Shown: positions 26,671-34,590 of the stretch, in pieces
Layout: each line of letters begins with the position of its first letter
Position numbering within the stretch: the first letter of the stretch is position 1
Origin: Marinomonas foliarum
GTDB taxonomy: Bacteria; Pseudomonadota; Gammaproteobacteria; Pseudomonadales; Marinomonadaceae
Length of the DNA stretch: 40,400 nucleotides
Direction: 5' to 3'
NCBI RefSeq assembly: GCF_003337275.1
Contig: NZ_QPJQ01000028.1
Location: forward strand, 1 to 40,400
Program-made: the position numbers and the translations under genes
Notes under the pieces: generated by a model
What the model was told of the DNA's origin: nothing
Seen by the model: the letters and a program-made list of their open reading frames with translations, nothing else
Database searches by the model: none

Positions 26671-27085
26671 CCTAAGCAACATTGATACTCTCCGATTAAC
26701 GCATTCTCCAGACGAGCTAATTCTGCAACAATTCCGCCAACTAGTAGAAGTCGAATATCAAAATAGAAGGACAGTTTATTTTTATTGTCAGACGTTGAGT
26801 TTGACCTATGGTCGTCTACATGCGGTTTGTCAGCGTAACCTTAACAAAACACCTTTGCAGTTAATAAATAACCGAATTTTGATGGAAGCAACCTTTAGGC
26901 TAAAAGAATCATCAAGCTCCATACAAGCCATTGCCAACAGTCTGGGCTATCAGGACGCCAGCCAGTTTAGTCACTTTTTCAAAAAAGAAGTCGGTATATC
27001 ACCCAGTCAATTTAAACGTATTCATTCCGGAAAAAAGGGAAACGCTCCTGAAGGAGCAAAGCAAGATTTTTCTGATTGGCCTTAG
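26003..27085 (+). CDS. Chimeric ORF: IS5-family transposase fused in frame to the C-terminal DNA-binding half of an AraC regulator
   Basis: Residues 1 to about 222 are IS5-family transposase ([20 protein letters not shown] to FGFRKIVYR). Residues about 223-360 are an AraC/XylS-family C-terminus: [17 protein letters not shown], then two HTH motifs, [20 protein letters not shown] and [20 protein letters not shown], then [14 protein letters not shown]. The AraC part resembles PobR-type regulators of hydroxybenzoate genes and has lost its N-terminal effector domain. The fusion is in frame and both HTHs look intact, so a constitutive DNA-binding product is conceivable, but most likely this is a relic of an IS-driven deletion. 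Confidence 0.75.
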   Translation: MSDPAMEDALYEITSMRLFAGLSLDSSIPDHTTIMNFRHLLEKHKLSRQLFKEVNKWLSSAGIYLKEGTIVDATIIEAASSIKNKAKARDPEIHQTQKGKQWFFGLKAYIGVEARTGLTHSLSTTAANVHDITETDKLLHGEECFISADSGYRGAQKREELKDIKADWLIAEMPSKVRLLKKNPRINKQPIRTEYIKASIRAKVEHPFRITKRQFGFRKIVYRLSNIDTLRLTHSPDELILQQFRQLVEVEYQNRRTVYFYCQTLSLTYGRLHAVCQRNLNKTPLQLINNRILMEATFRLKESSSSIQAIANSLGYQDASQFSHFFKKEVGISPSQFKRIHSGKKGNAPEGAKQDFSDWP

Positions 27086-27171
27086 TTACTTCGATTATTT
27101 GGTTTGTGTACATTACAGCAATGAACATTAAGATCTACATATCCAAATTCGCCTACTGTGTACTCTTTCTG

Positions 27172-27280
27172 ATATGAATGATCGCCATCGTCACTTTACC
27201 CGATTTCCCTTTGGACATGTCTTTTCTGCTTCAATAAATTTTCGACGTGCGTGTGCCAAGCAACTAGGCTGAGTAGCCAT
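27172..27280 (-). pseudogene. IS66 TnpC scrap
   Basis: The minus strand from 27280 reads MATQPSCLAHARRKFIEAEK TCPKG in one frame and, after a one-base slip, SGKVTMAII. CxAHxRRKF is the conserved block of IS66 TnpC. It differs from the IS66 at 10 kb. The remaining bases of 27086-27430 hold nothing recognisable. Confidence 0.5.
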
Positions 27281-27430
27281 CTACATTCAGGTGCCCATCG
27301 CCCCCTTGTAAGTATCAAAATCCTATACTTATACGAACGAAAGTGAATAGATAAGTTACCACACATAACAAATGTTATAAGGTAACATAAATAATGCATT
27401 TTAAATTTATATTACTTTAGGAGTTTCGTC

Positions 27431-27883
27431 ATGCGCGAAAAAAGACAGCCCTCATTATCAGTGCCCACTCAGCAGACTTTGTATGGAGGTGCGGTGGCGC
27501 TATAGCATTGCACCAAAAATTAGGTTACGAGGTGACAATCGCCTGTTTGTTATATGGAGAGCGTGGCGAATCCGCCAAACTTTGGAAACAGGAAAATATG
27601 ACGCTTGAGAAGGTAAAGATAGAGCGGCGTAAAGAAGCTGAGGCCGCCGCTCAGGCACTTAACGCACATGATATTCATTTTTTTGATTTTGGCGATTATC
27701 CACTGGAGTGAGCAGATGGAGTGGAAACCAGACACCTTCCTAGACATTACTGAAGTATGGGAGGAGAAGAAAGCTGCTATCGAATGTATGCAAGGACAAG
27801 AACATCTTTGGAAATTCTATGAAAACCTAGCTGAAAATCGTGGCAACCACTTCCGCCGTAATTCAGGTGGTCAAAACTGTTAA
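27431..27883 (+). pseudogene. galB: 4-oxalomesaconate hydratase GalB (PIG-L type), frameshifted and internally deleted
   Basis: Codons from about 27439 give KKTALIISAHSADFVWRCGG and AIALHQKLGYEVTIACLLYG, through ERRKEAEAAAQALNAHDIHF to DFGDYPLE at 27711. Then about 100 residues are missing, and the protein resumes in another frame as EQMEWKPDTFLDITEVWEEK and ends FRRNSGGQNC at 27883. This matches GalB of the Pseudomonas gallate/protocatechuate pathways, a PIG-L/LmbE-fold zinc hydratase. The ATG at 27431 is put out of frame by what looks like a duplicated CG (ATGCGCG). The gene is dead; ligJ would supply the activity. Confidence 0.82.
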
Positions 27884-27885
27884 CA

Positions 27886-28170
27886 TGCCGAGGTTTTTCA
27901 ATCTCTTTATCCACGATGCGTCGATTCTTTATAAAAGCATCTAATCTTAATCGTGCCCTGATTTCATCCTCAGGGTACACTGACTGCGACAAGAAAACTG
28001 TCTAAGCTGATAACTCTGTTTTTTTACGTTTCGTTGATCACTACTGGTTGAGCTTTTGGCTTGGCCAGTGTCTAATATTAGATTATTTAGTGATGCTTGG
28101 ACTGCTAAGCCACTTCTTGTAATCTGAAAATCATGCCACTTTAACCGCATAATAACGGCGTTTTTCAAGG
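27886..28170. other. Unassigned stretch between galB remnant and IS3 element
   Basis: The minus strand at about 27895-27990 reads SVYPEDEIRARLRLDAFIKN RRIVDKEIEKPRH, which looks protein-like but I cannot assign it to a family. The rest shows no open gene or repeat I recognise. Confidence 0.3.
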
Positions 28171-28229
28171 TAGTTGTCGCCTAAAGTAATTAAGCAGCGT
28201 CTTTGTGTTGCTCTGGATTTAATTACACA

Positions 28230-29243
28230 TCACCTATTTCTTTCTGCTTTTGACCAACGCTCAGGGCGCTCTTTCTTTTTCTGCTGATACAAGCCCGCTC
28301 GTTTCGCTAAGATTACTTGATCAAGCCCTGCATGCCTTTGATTTGGCGTGACAAACTGGATTCGACTATGGCGGTGTTCATGGTTGTACCAAGACACGAA
28401 CTCTTTGACCCACTCTCTCGCACATTCCAGGGTTTTAAACCCTTCTGACGGCCATCTAGGGTGATATTTCACTGTTCTAAACAGCGACTCCGAGTATGGG
28501 TTATCGTTACTCCCCCTTGGACAACTGCGGGAGGTCACAACGCCAAGATCATACCTTTTTGCTCTCATCGTTAAGCTCTTTATGGGCGCACCGTTTTCTG
28601 AGTGTAAGACAAGATCTTTTTTAACGCATTTTTCTGCCCAAACACTACGCTCCAGTAGATCGGCGGCATGCTCTCCCGTTTCTTGATGATGCACCTCCCA
28701 ACCCACTATTTTTCGACTGTAAATATCTTCTATCATGTACAGGTAGTAGTGCTGCCCAATCACGGTGGTTGACAGATAGCTAATGTCCCAACTCCACACC
28801 TCATTGGCTTTTTTCGCCGTGTAGCTTGTGGGCCTTTTATGGGCGTTCCTTGGTGCTGCTTTTCCTCTGTGATGAAGCATATTTTCCGCTTTTAGGAGAC
28901 GATAAAAGCTGGATTCCGAGGCAATATACTCGCCTCTGTCGGCCAATATAGGGACGATTTGGCTAGGTGGCAGGGAAGCAAACTCGTCACGCTTGCAGAC
29001 CTCAAGTATCTTCTGCCGCTCTACCTCACTCAGCTTGTTTGCCGGGGTGGGCCTTATCGCTGTGACTCTTCTATCCTCACCAATAGAGCCATCACTATAC
29101 CAACGCTGTAACGTCCTGATCGATAAACCAATCATCTCGCAGGCAGGCTCTTGTCGTGCCCCTGACTCAACCGCATGACGGATCCACTGCGCATACTTTT
29201 GCCTATCGGCCAGCGTGATTAGCTGTCCTCTTTTTCCTCCCAA
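28230..29243 (-). CDS. IS3-family transposase OrfB (DDE integrase domain)
   Basis: This 337-residue protein has an HTH-like N-terminus (EMIGLSIRTLQRWYSDG) and the integrase core. The first Asp is in VWSWDISYLSTTVIGQHYYL, the second catalytic block is LVLHSENGAPIKSLTM, and DNPYSESLFRTVKYHPRWPS carries the Glu, followed by WYNHEHRHSRIQFVTPNQRH. Note HSENG where HSDQG/HSDNG is usual. Translation probably depends on a -1 frameshift at the AAAAAAG run near 29259-29265, giving an OrfAB fusion. It appears intact. Confidence 0.9.
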   Translation of the reverse strand: MGGKRGQLITLADRQKYAQWIRHAVESGARQEPACEMIGLSIRTLQRWYSDGSIGEDRRVTAIRPTPANKLSEVERQKILEVCKRDEFASLPPSQIVPILADRGEYIASESSFYRLLKAENMLHHRGKAAPRNAHKRPTSYTAKKANEVWSWDISYLSTTVIGQHYYLYMIEDIYSRKIVGWEVHHQETGEHAADLLERSVWAEKCVKKDLVLHSENGAPIKSLTMRAKRYDLGVVTSRSCPRGSNDNPYSESLFRTVKYHPRWPSEGFKTLECAREWVKEFVSWYNHEHRHSRIQFVTPNQRHAGLDQVILAKRAGLYQQKKKERPERWSKAERNR

Positions 29244-29322
29244 TAGGCATCGAACTTTTTTCCCAGCACCAGTAGCGCAGCACTTTCTGCTAACGCTTTC
29301 TCCTTTCGTCTGATCTCACGCT

Positions 29323-29715
29323 CTAGTTCTTTAATGCGTTTTTGGCCGTTTGTTGCTCCGCCGTGAGCTTAGTGTTTCTTGTCGATTTCACCGTGTTGCC
29401 AGCAATACAGGCTTGCTTCCATCGCTTTACTTGCTCAGGGTACAACCCTTTTTCTCGACAGTACTGATGCAGATCCGCTTCAGACAAGGCAGCAGTTTCA
29501 AGTACGACAGCAAATTTTTCTTCATTTGACCACTTATCTGATGAACTCACTTTTGACTCGCTAAATCCTGATGTGTTGAATTGCTTTTGCCAACTACACA
29601 GGGTGGAGAGCTTAATGCCTTCTTGTTCTGCAAACTGTTGTTTGGACAATTCGCTTTGGCTGAGTTTCTGTAAGATAGCTTCTTTAAAGGCACTTGAATG
29701 TCTTTGGTAATTCAC
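29323..29715 (-). CDS. IS3-family OrfA, probably frameshifted near its end
   Basis: This 130-residue protein (MNYQRHSSAFKEAILQKLSQ) is a two-HTH DNA-binding OrfA with GIKLSTLCSWQKQF and GLYPEQVKRWKQACIAG. Compared with copy B (40010-40351), a T-run is one base shorter, so the leucine-zipper-like tail RIKELEREIRRKEKALAESA seen in copy B is replaced by NALKN and a stop. Copy A is therefore probably unable to make the usual OrfAB fusion. Confidence 0.82.
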   Translation of the reverse strand: MNYQRHSSAFKEAILQKLSQSELSKQQFAEQEGIKLSTLCSWQKQFNTSGFSESKVSSSDKWSNEEKFAVVLETAALSEADLHQYCREKGLYPEQVKRWKQACIAGNTVKSTRNTKLTAEQQTAKNALKN

Positions 29716-29770
29716 TGGTTTTAACTTACCGCTCCCTGTCTATTTAAAATAACAAATGAGGCGACAACTA

Positions 29771-30308
29771 TCCTGACACAGGGGGTAAGCTTGCTCTTGA
29801 TATTGCTCGTGATATTCCTGCCACAACAGCATCTTCGTCATGCCTTTTCGTCTGAGTTCGACAGCGTATTGAGTGAAGTCTGGCATGACTTTATCCCGAC
29901 TGGCTTTTTTACCGTGATACAGCGCCTGAGTGAGATCGGCATCGCTGCAACTTTCGGGTAAAGGCCAACCTATCTGACTTTGTTTAAAGCGAGCGTTAAG
30001 TTCTGAGACCGTTGCAAGGCTAACATTGAGGCAACTGGCAATATTTCGGTAGGACAACCCACAGTCGTACTTAAGGCGTAATATTTCTTTAATTTTATTC
30101 ATTGGAGTTCTCTTTTTTGCCATGATCGCTTCCTCACCTTCTTGCTTGAAAAGGAAAGAATAGCGAGTTATTGATTTAAAAGAGAAAAAGGTAGGATTCC
30201 GGGCATTCCGAACGCGGTTTTCGCTCTTCCGAACGCTGATTTCGGAGTTCGCTTAAAAGTGTTCGGATCATACCGAAATGGCTGTTCGGAATGCTCCGAA
30301 ATATGCAC
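29771..30308 (-). mobile_element. IS21-family element, second copy, truncated by IS3
   Basis: This copy keeps the outer end (TTCCGA-rich terminal repeats at about 30190-30308) and the first part of istA. It is cut at about 29787 by IS3 copy A. It matches the copy at 1-1209 closely in the coding part and less in the terminal repeats. Its outer end abuts traL. Confidence 0.8.
29787..30123 (-). pseudogene. istA: IS21 transposase IstA, first ~112 residues only
   Basis: The frame starts MAKKRTPMNKIKEILRLKYD and follows the intact copy at the left edge until YHEQYQEQAY, then runs into IS3 DNA. The N-terminal HTH is present but no catalytic residue is. Confidence 0.85.
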
Positions 30309-30541
30309 TTTTGTGGATTGCTGATGAATTAGCACCGGTTATAATAGGAATTTTTGCTGGCGTAATGCTGGATAAGCTTTTTGTTTGCGCGGCAATTGGG
30401 CTTATCGTCACAAATCTTTATCGCAAATTCAAAGATAACCAACCAGATGGCTATTTAATGCACCTTCTTTATTGGTTTGGGATTCCCATTACGAAAGCCA
30501 AATCTTTCAAAAAAACTTATTCACGGAGATATACTCCATGA
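30278..30541 (+). pseudogene. traL: TraL, F-type conjugation pilus-assembly protein, N-terminus replaced by IS21
   Basis: From about 30309 the frame reads LLWIADELAPVIIGIFAGVM, LDKLFVCAAIGLIVTNLYRK FKDNQPDGYLMHLLYWFG and FKKTYSRRYTP. This matches TraL of F/SXT-type type IV secretion systems: a small inner-membrane protein with two hydrophobic segments and a short tail. The first ten codons (MAVRNAPKYA) come from the IS21 end, so the native N-terminus of about 15 residues is lost. The stop overlaps the ATG of the next gene (traE), as is usual in tra operons. Confidence 0.72.
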
Positions 30542-30886
30542 AGCTTAGTAGCTATATGAAGTCTTGGGGAGAGACTCAGAATGAGAAAAAGTGGTCGCAC
30601 ATATTTATCGTTGGATTAATCGTCGCGATTATCGTTTTGAGTTTGATACTTACCAATAAAAAACGATTGTAACGATCCAGCCTTTCATCCTCAAAAGCGA
30701 GGCGTGGGTGGCAGAAGCTAACGCTTCACAAAGCTATAAAGAGGCTTGAGGTTTACGCTTGTAAAGCTTTTTGGCAATGTAACGAACACAAATGTGGAAT
30801 CTATCAAAGAAAAAATTTCCACCCTTTTGTCCCTAAAGATTTACTCTGATGTAACGATCGTTCCTCATGGAATACCGCCGCAATAA
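30538..30886 (+). pseudogene. traE: TraE, F-type conjugation protein, frameshifted and interrupted
   Basis: The start MKLSSYMKSWGETQNEKKWS plus one membrane helix (HIFIVGLIVAIIVLSLILT) is TraE-like. At the A-run near 30658 the frame slips, and the next frame continues TIVTIQPFILKSEAWVAEAN ASQSYKEA, then stop codons. The line LFGNVTNTNVESIKEKISTL ends near 30884. These blocks fit TraE of SXT/F-type systems in order. The gene is not functional. The next 100 bases to 31014 hold an unassigned short frame. Confidence 0.68.
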
Positions 30887-31014
30887 ATGTTTTTTAACCT
30901 TGATAATCAGACTAGTCTTGTCGGACTTTATTCTAATCCGATAGCTGAACGCTGGTTAGTTTTACTTCGAAAATCTACTGGTAAAATATAAAAAATTAAT
31001 GGGAACCGGAATAT

Positions 31015-31920
31015 TCATTCTAATGCTCTATCAAAATGCATGTGTTTTAAATAAACATCGATAAATTTTTGCACAGCTGGTAGCTTTTCACGGTTTTTAG
31101 AGCTGTATAGGTAAAAGTTACGATAAATTATCGGGTCACAAATAGGTACCATTACCAGCTCATTTTGTTTAACCGATTCAAACGCGTAGGGCAAACACAA
31201 GGTCACGCCTAGGCCGTTTTTCACCATACTAAGTGCCGTAGACATAAAGTTCACCTGATGCTTCGGTTTGATAATGTAGTCGGCTGAGTCTCGCATTAAA
31301 TTTTCTATTAAAAGATCCGTAAATGTTCCTCGAAGCGTTATCAGCTCCAAAGAGGCAATGTCTTTCCAGCGAATACGGCCGCCTTGTGCAATAGGGTGGC
31401 TAGGCAAAGTCGCTAAATGAAATGGCTGAGAAAAAATCAAACGCTTGCTCAACGAGGTTTGTAGCTTACGCTCTGGTCCAATACCTATATCGGCTTCACC
31501 ACTGCTGACGATGTCTTGTATTTTTTCGACCCCACAATCAATCATGCTGACTTCCACTTGTGGGTACATGGTGTTGTACATGGAGATAATTCTAGGCAGC
31601 TCAACTGACGCCAATTGTTGAGCTACAGCAATTCTTACCTTGCCATAATCCAGTTCTTTAAGCCCCTTTACCTCGTTGGTTAAGGTGTCCATTTCATCCA
31701 ACATGCGAATCACAGCTGGAAGAATATTGCGGCCCGCTTCTGAGGTTTCTAGCTTTCTGGTTGAGCGGTCAAACAGCCCAAGTTCTAAGTTATTTTCTAA
31801 TTCTTTGATAATGCTGCTTAAAGCTGACTGAGTAATGTGAAGGGTCTCTGCTGCCTTGGTGAAGCTACCCTCTTGATGGACGGCCAAAAAAGCACGTAAC
31901 TGTCGCAACGTAACATTCAT
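31015..31920 (-). CDS. LysR-family regulator of the fahA-P450 cluster
   Basis: This 301-residue LysR protein has its HTH at residues about 5-60 (LRQLRAFLAVHQEGSFTKAA, LHITQSALSSIIKELE). An effector-binding domain follows from about 90 (YGKVRIAVAQQLASVELPRI). It diverges from fahA, with 117 bases between the start codons. In this gap ATAA-N12-TTAT (31944-31963) is a possible LysR-type site. It probably activates the downstream cluster in response to its substrate or an intermediate; the inducer is unknown. Confidence 0.9.
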   Translation of the reverse strand: MNVTLRQLRAFLAVHQEGSFTKAAETLHITQSALSSIIKELENNLELGLFDRSTRKLETSEAGRNILPAVIRMLDEMDTLTNEVKGLKELDYGKVRIAVAQQLASVELPRIISMYNTMYPQVEVSMIDCGVEKIQDIVSSGEADIGIGPERKLQTSLSKRLIFSQPFHLATLPSHPIAQGGRIRWKDIASLELITLRGTFTDLLIENLMRDSADYIIKPKHQVNFMSTALSMVKNGLGVTLCLPYAFESVKQNELVMVPICDPIIYRNFYLYSSKNREKLPAVQKFIDVYLKHMHFDRALE

Positions 31921-32037
31921 AAGTTTAACCCATATATATATAAATAATTTCTGTTTGTCTTATAAATATATACCTTCTACTATTTTCTCATCAACACAAA
32001 CACACAAAAGAATTATTTAAATAGAGGTCAAGGACTT

Positions 32038-33297
32038 ATGGATAAGAAAAAAACATTTGTACCTGTTGAGAAAAACAGCGATTTTTCTATCTACAATTTA
32101 CCTTATGGGATTTTCAGCAGTGAGTCGTTAAGCCCGCGCGTTGGGGTCGCCATTGGCCATCAAGTATTGGATTTAAGCCAACTTGAATCCGCTGGTCTTT
32201 TGCCTACTTCAAACAACCCTGTCTTCCATAACAGCACGCTTAATCCTTTTATTTCATTGGGTAAAGCCGTTTGGCAACAAACCCGAACGTGTTTACAAGA
32301 CCTACTAGACGCAGACAACCCAGAGCTGCGTGACAATCAAGCGTTGCGCACTAGCGCCTTGATCGAGCAGGCGAGCGTACAAATGCACTTGCCTATTCAT
32401 GTGCCTTCTTATACCGATTTTTACTCATCACGAGAGCACGCCTTTAATGTTGGCTGCATGTTCCGCGGGCCAGAAAATGCACTCATGCCAAACTGGACAG
32501 AATTGCCAGTGGGCTACAATGGCCGAGCCAGCTCTATCGTCGTCAGTGGCACCGACATCGTGCGCCCAAGCGGCCAGATCAAAACACCAGACGCTGATCG
32601 CCCCGTTTTCTCGGCGTGTCGCAAACTGGATTTTGAGTTAGAAACAGGCTTTATTGTGGGTCGTTCTAACGCCCTAGGTGAGCCCATTCCTGTTGAAGAA
32701 GCCCATGAGCACATCTTTGGTATGGTGCTACTCAATGATTGGTCAGCGCGAGACATCCAACAATGGGAATATGTGCCACTTGGGCCTTTTAACTCTAAAA
32801 CTTTCGGATCTTCTATTTCACCATGGGTCGTCACCCTAGAAGCATTAGAACTGTTCCGCTGCCCAGCGCCTCAACAAGAACCGCTGCCATTGCCTTATTT
32901 GCGTGAGAAACGGGACAACAACTACGATATTAATCTTGAAGTGGCGTTTGATGTGGCGGGTGAAGAGACCGTGATCAGTCAAACTAATTTCAAGTACATG
33001 TACTGGACTATGGCTCAGCAACTGACTCACCATGCGATCAGTGGTTGCAACATGCAGGTAGGCGACTTGTTAGGCTCAGGCACTATTTCAGGCAAGGAAA
33101 AAGACAGCCGTGGCAGCCTACTTGAGCTTACTTGGAACATGTCTGAACCGCTCACACTCAAAAATGGTGAATCACGTAACTTTATAGAAGACGGTGACAG
33201 CATTGTGATGCGTGGCTATGCACAAAAAGAGGACGTACGAGTTGGCTTTGGCGAAGTGCGAGGCAAGGTTCTTCCTGCTCATACGTTTAACTTTTAA
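32038..33297 (+). CDS. fahA: Fumarylacetoacetase
   Basis: At 419 residues this is a full two-domain fumarylacetoacetase of the FAH type, not the short fumarylpyruvate hydrolase. The active-site blocks are present: YTDFYSSREHAFNVGCMFRG (metal Asp and catalytic His), FELETGFIVG (metal Glu pair) and LNDWSARDIQQWEY (metal Asp). The enzyme hydrolyses fumarylacetoacetate to fumarate and acetoacetate at the end of the homogentisate route. It leads the operon and is followed nine bases later by maiA. No homogentisate 1,2-dioxygenase gene is in the window. Confidence 0.93.
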   Translation: MDKKKTFVPVEKNSDFSIYNLPYGIFSSESLSPRVGVAIGHQVLDLSQLESAGLLPTSNNPVFHNSTLNPFISLGKAVWQQTRTCLQDLLDADNPELRDNQALRTSALIEQASVQMHLPIHVPSYTDFYSSREHAFNVGCMFRGPENALMPNWTELPVGYNGRASSIVVSGTDIVRPSGQIKTPDADRPVFSACRKLDFELETGFIVGRSNALGEPIPVEEAHEHIFGMVLLNDWSARDIQQWEYVPLGPFNSKTFGSSISPWVVTLEALELFRCPAPQQEPLPLPYLREKRDNNYDINLEVAFDVAGEETVISQTNFKYMYWTMAQQLTHHAISGCNMQVGDLLGSGTISGKEKDSRGSLLELTWNMSEPLTLKNGESRNFIEDGDSIVMRGYAQKEDVRVGFGEVRGKVLPAHTFNF

Positions 33298-33306
33298 GGC
33301 AAGATC

Positions 33307-33951
33307 ATGATTCAGCTTTACAGTTATTTTAGAAGTTCGGCAGCGTACAGAGTGCGCATTGCTTTGAACCTTAAAGAAATGCCGTATGAGTATCTCCCTG
33401 TACATCTGCTCAACAATGGCGGAGAGCAACACAGTAGCCACTATGCGTCTTTAAATCCGATGAAACTGCTGCCCACGCTGGTTGATGGACAAACGGTGTT
33501 GTCTCAATCTTTGGCCATTATTGAATATCTTGAAGAAGCATATCCCGATACGGTGTCGCTGCTTCCAGATAGCCCTGAGGCGCGCGCGCACGTGCGCGCC
33601 ATCAGTCAGATGATAGCCTGCGATGTGCACCCTCTTAATAACTTACGAGTGTTGCAATATTTAAATTGCTCGTTTGATGTCGATGATGCACAGCGTCAAC
33701 AATGGTACACGCATTGGATCACAGTGGGTTTTGATGCGTTAGAAAAAGTGATCGCAAAACAGCCAGGTAAATTCTGCTTTGGGGATACCCCAAGCCTTGC
33801 TGACTGTTGTCTGGTGCCACAGATTTACAATGCTAAACGCTTTAATATGAGCCTTGAGGCTTACCCACATATTGTATCCGTTGACGAGCATTGCAAAGAC
33901 CACCCCGCTTTTGTGCAAGCAGCACCAGAGCAACAACCTGATATGGCTTAA
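33307..33951 (+). CDS. maiA: Maleylacetoacetate isomerase (zeta-class GST)
   Basis: This 214-residue zeta-class glutathione transferase begins MIQLYSYFRSSAAYRVRIAL; the SSxxxRVRIAL motif binds glutathione and is diagnostic. It isomerises maleylacetoacetate (or maleylpyruvate) to the fumaryl form. It is followed by the VOC gene 27 bases later. Pairing with a long FahA points to the acetoacetate rather than the pyruvate series. Confidence 0.92.
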   Translation: MIQLYSYFRSSAAYRVRIALNLKEMPYEYLPVHLLNNGGEQHSSHYASLNPMKLLPTLVDGQTVLSQSLAIIEYLEEAYPDTVSLLPDSPEARAHVRAISQMIACDVHPLNNLRVLQYLNCSFDVDDAQRQQWYTHWITVGFDALEKVIAKQPGKFCFGDTPSLADCCLVPQIYNAKRFNMSLEAYPHIVSVDEHCKDHPAFVQAAPEQQPDMA

Positions 33952-33978
33952 CCACTTAACCGACTAAAGGAAACTCTC

Positions 33979-34539
33979 ATGACATTCAAAATAGAACAAA
34001 TACATCATGTTGCGTATCGCTGCCACGATGCCAAAGAGACAGTGGACTGGTACAAGAAAAACCTTCACATGAACTTCACTCTTGCCTTTGCCGAGAACCA
34101 TGTACCTTCAACCAAAGAACCTGATCCTTACATGCACATTTTCTTAGATGCAGGTAATGGCAACGTACTAGCTTTTTTTGAGTTACCTACCAAACCTAAA
34201 ATGGGCAGTGATAAAAATACCCCAGCATGGGTTCAGCATATTGCCCTCCGTGTTAAAGACCGTGACACACTCGAAGTGGCGAAAGCACATTTAGAAGAGA
34301 ATGGCGTTGATGTACTTGGTATTGTCAACCACGGTCTGTTTCATTCGATTTACTTTTTTGATCCAAATGGTCATCGCATTGAATTGGCTTATGATGATCC
34401 TGCTGCTGCCGAAAAAATTGCTCGAATTACAGAAGAAATGAAGCACGATATGCTTAACGAGTGGACAAAAACTAAGCGTGCACCTGAGCACACTAAGTTT
34501 CTACACGCCGAAGAGTTGAAAGCTAAAGAAACAAATTAA
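33979..34539 (+). CDS. VOC-superfamily metalloprotein, possible ring-cleavage dioxygenase
   Basis: This 186-residue protein has two beta-alpha-beta-beta-beta modules of the vicinal oxygen chelate fold. Likely metal ligands are H10 (IHHVAYR), E68 (FFELP), H87 (WVQHIALRV) and E135 (DPNGHRIELA), the glyoxalase/extradiol positions. A charged tail of about 45 residues follows. The start has AAAGGAA at good spacing. In this operon a ring-opening dioxygenase giving maleylacetoacetate or a derivative is needed between the P450 and MaiA; this is the only candidate, so the role is inferred. A glutathione-linked lyase or isomerase is the main alternative. Confidence 0.8.
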   Translation: MTFKIEQIHHVAYRCHDAKETVDWYKKNLHMNFTLAFAENHVPSTKEPDPYMHIFLDAGNGNVLAFFELPTKPKMGSDKNTPAWVQHIALRVKDRDTLEVAKAHLEENGVDVLGIVNHGLFHSIYFFDPNGHRIELAYDDPAAAEKIARITEEMKHDMLNEWTKTKRAPEHTKFLHAEELKAKETN

Positions 34540-34590
34540 GTAGCAAAAAAAGAGCGAATTAAATAATAAAAATAACAGGAGATCGATCTG

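Larger units (their letters stand above)
28171..29770 (-). mobile_element. IS3-family element, copy A (near full length)
   Basis: The element holds orfA and orfB on the minus strand. TAGTTGTCGCCT at 28171-28182 and its inverse AGGCGACAACTA at 29759-29770 mark the likely terminal repeats. It cut the istA gene of an IS21-family copy at 29771. A second, truncated copy of the same element lies at the right edge of the window in the same orientation. No target duplication could be confirmed because only the right flank is recognisable. Confidence 0.78.

Noticed and set aside
27196..27399. 67-codon minus-strand frame
   Set aside because: It crosses an IS66 TnpC scrap in the wrong frame; the recognisable motif is in another frame.
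32038..33951. Gentisate pathway assignment for fahA and maiA
   Set aside because: The FAH protein is the long fumarylacetoacetase form and no cupin gentisate dioxygenase is present.
33979..34539. 4-hydroxyphenylpyruvate dioxygenase
   Set aside because: That enzyme is also of the VOC fold but is about 350 residues; this protein has 186 and lacks its C-terminal domain.
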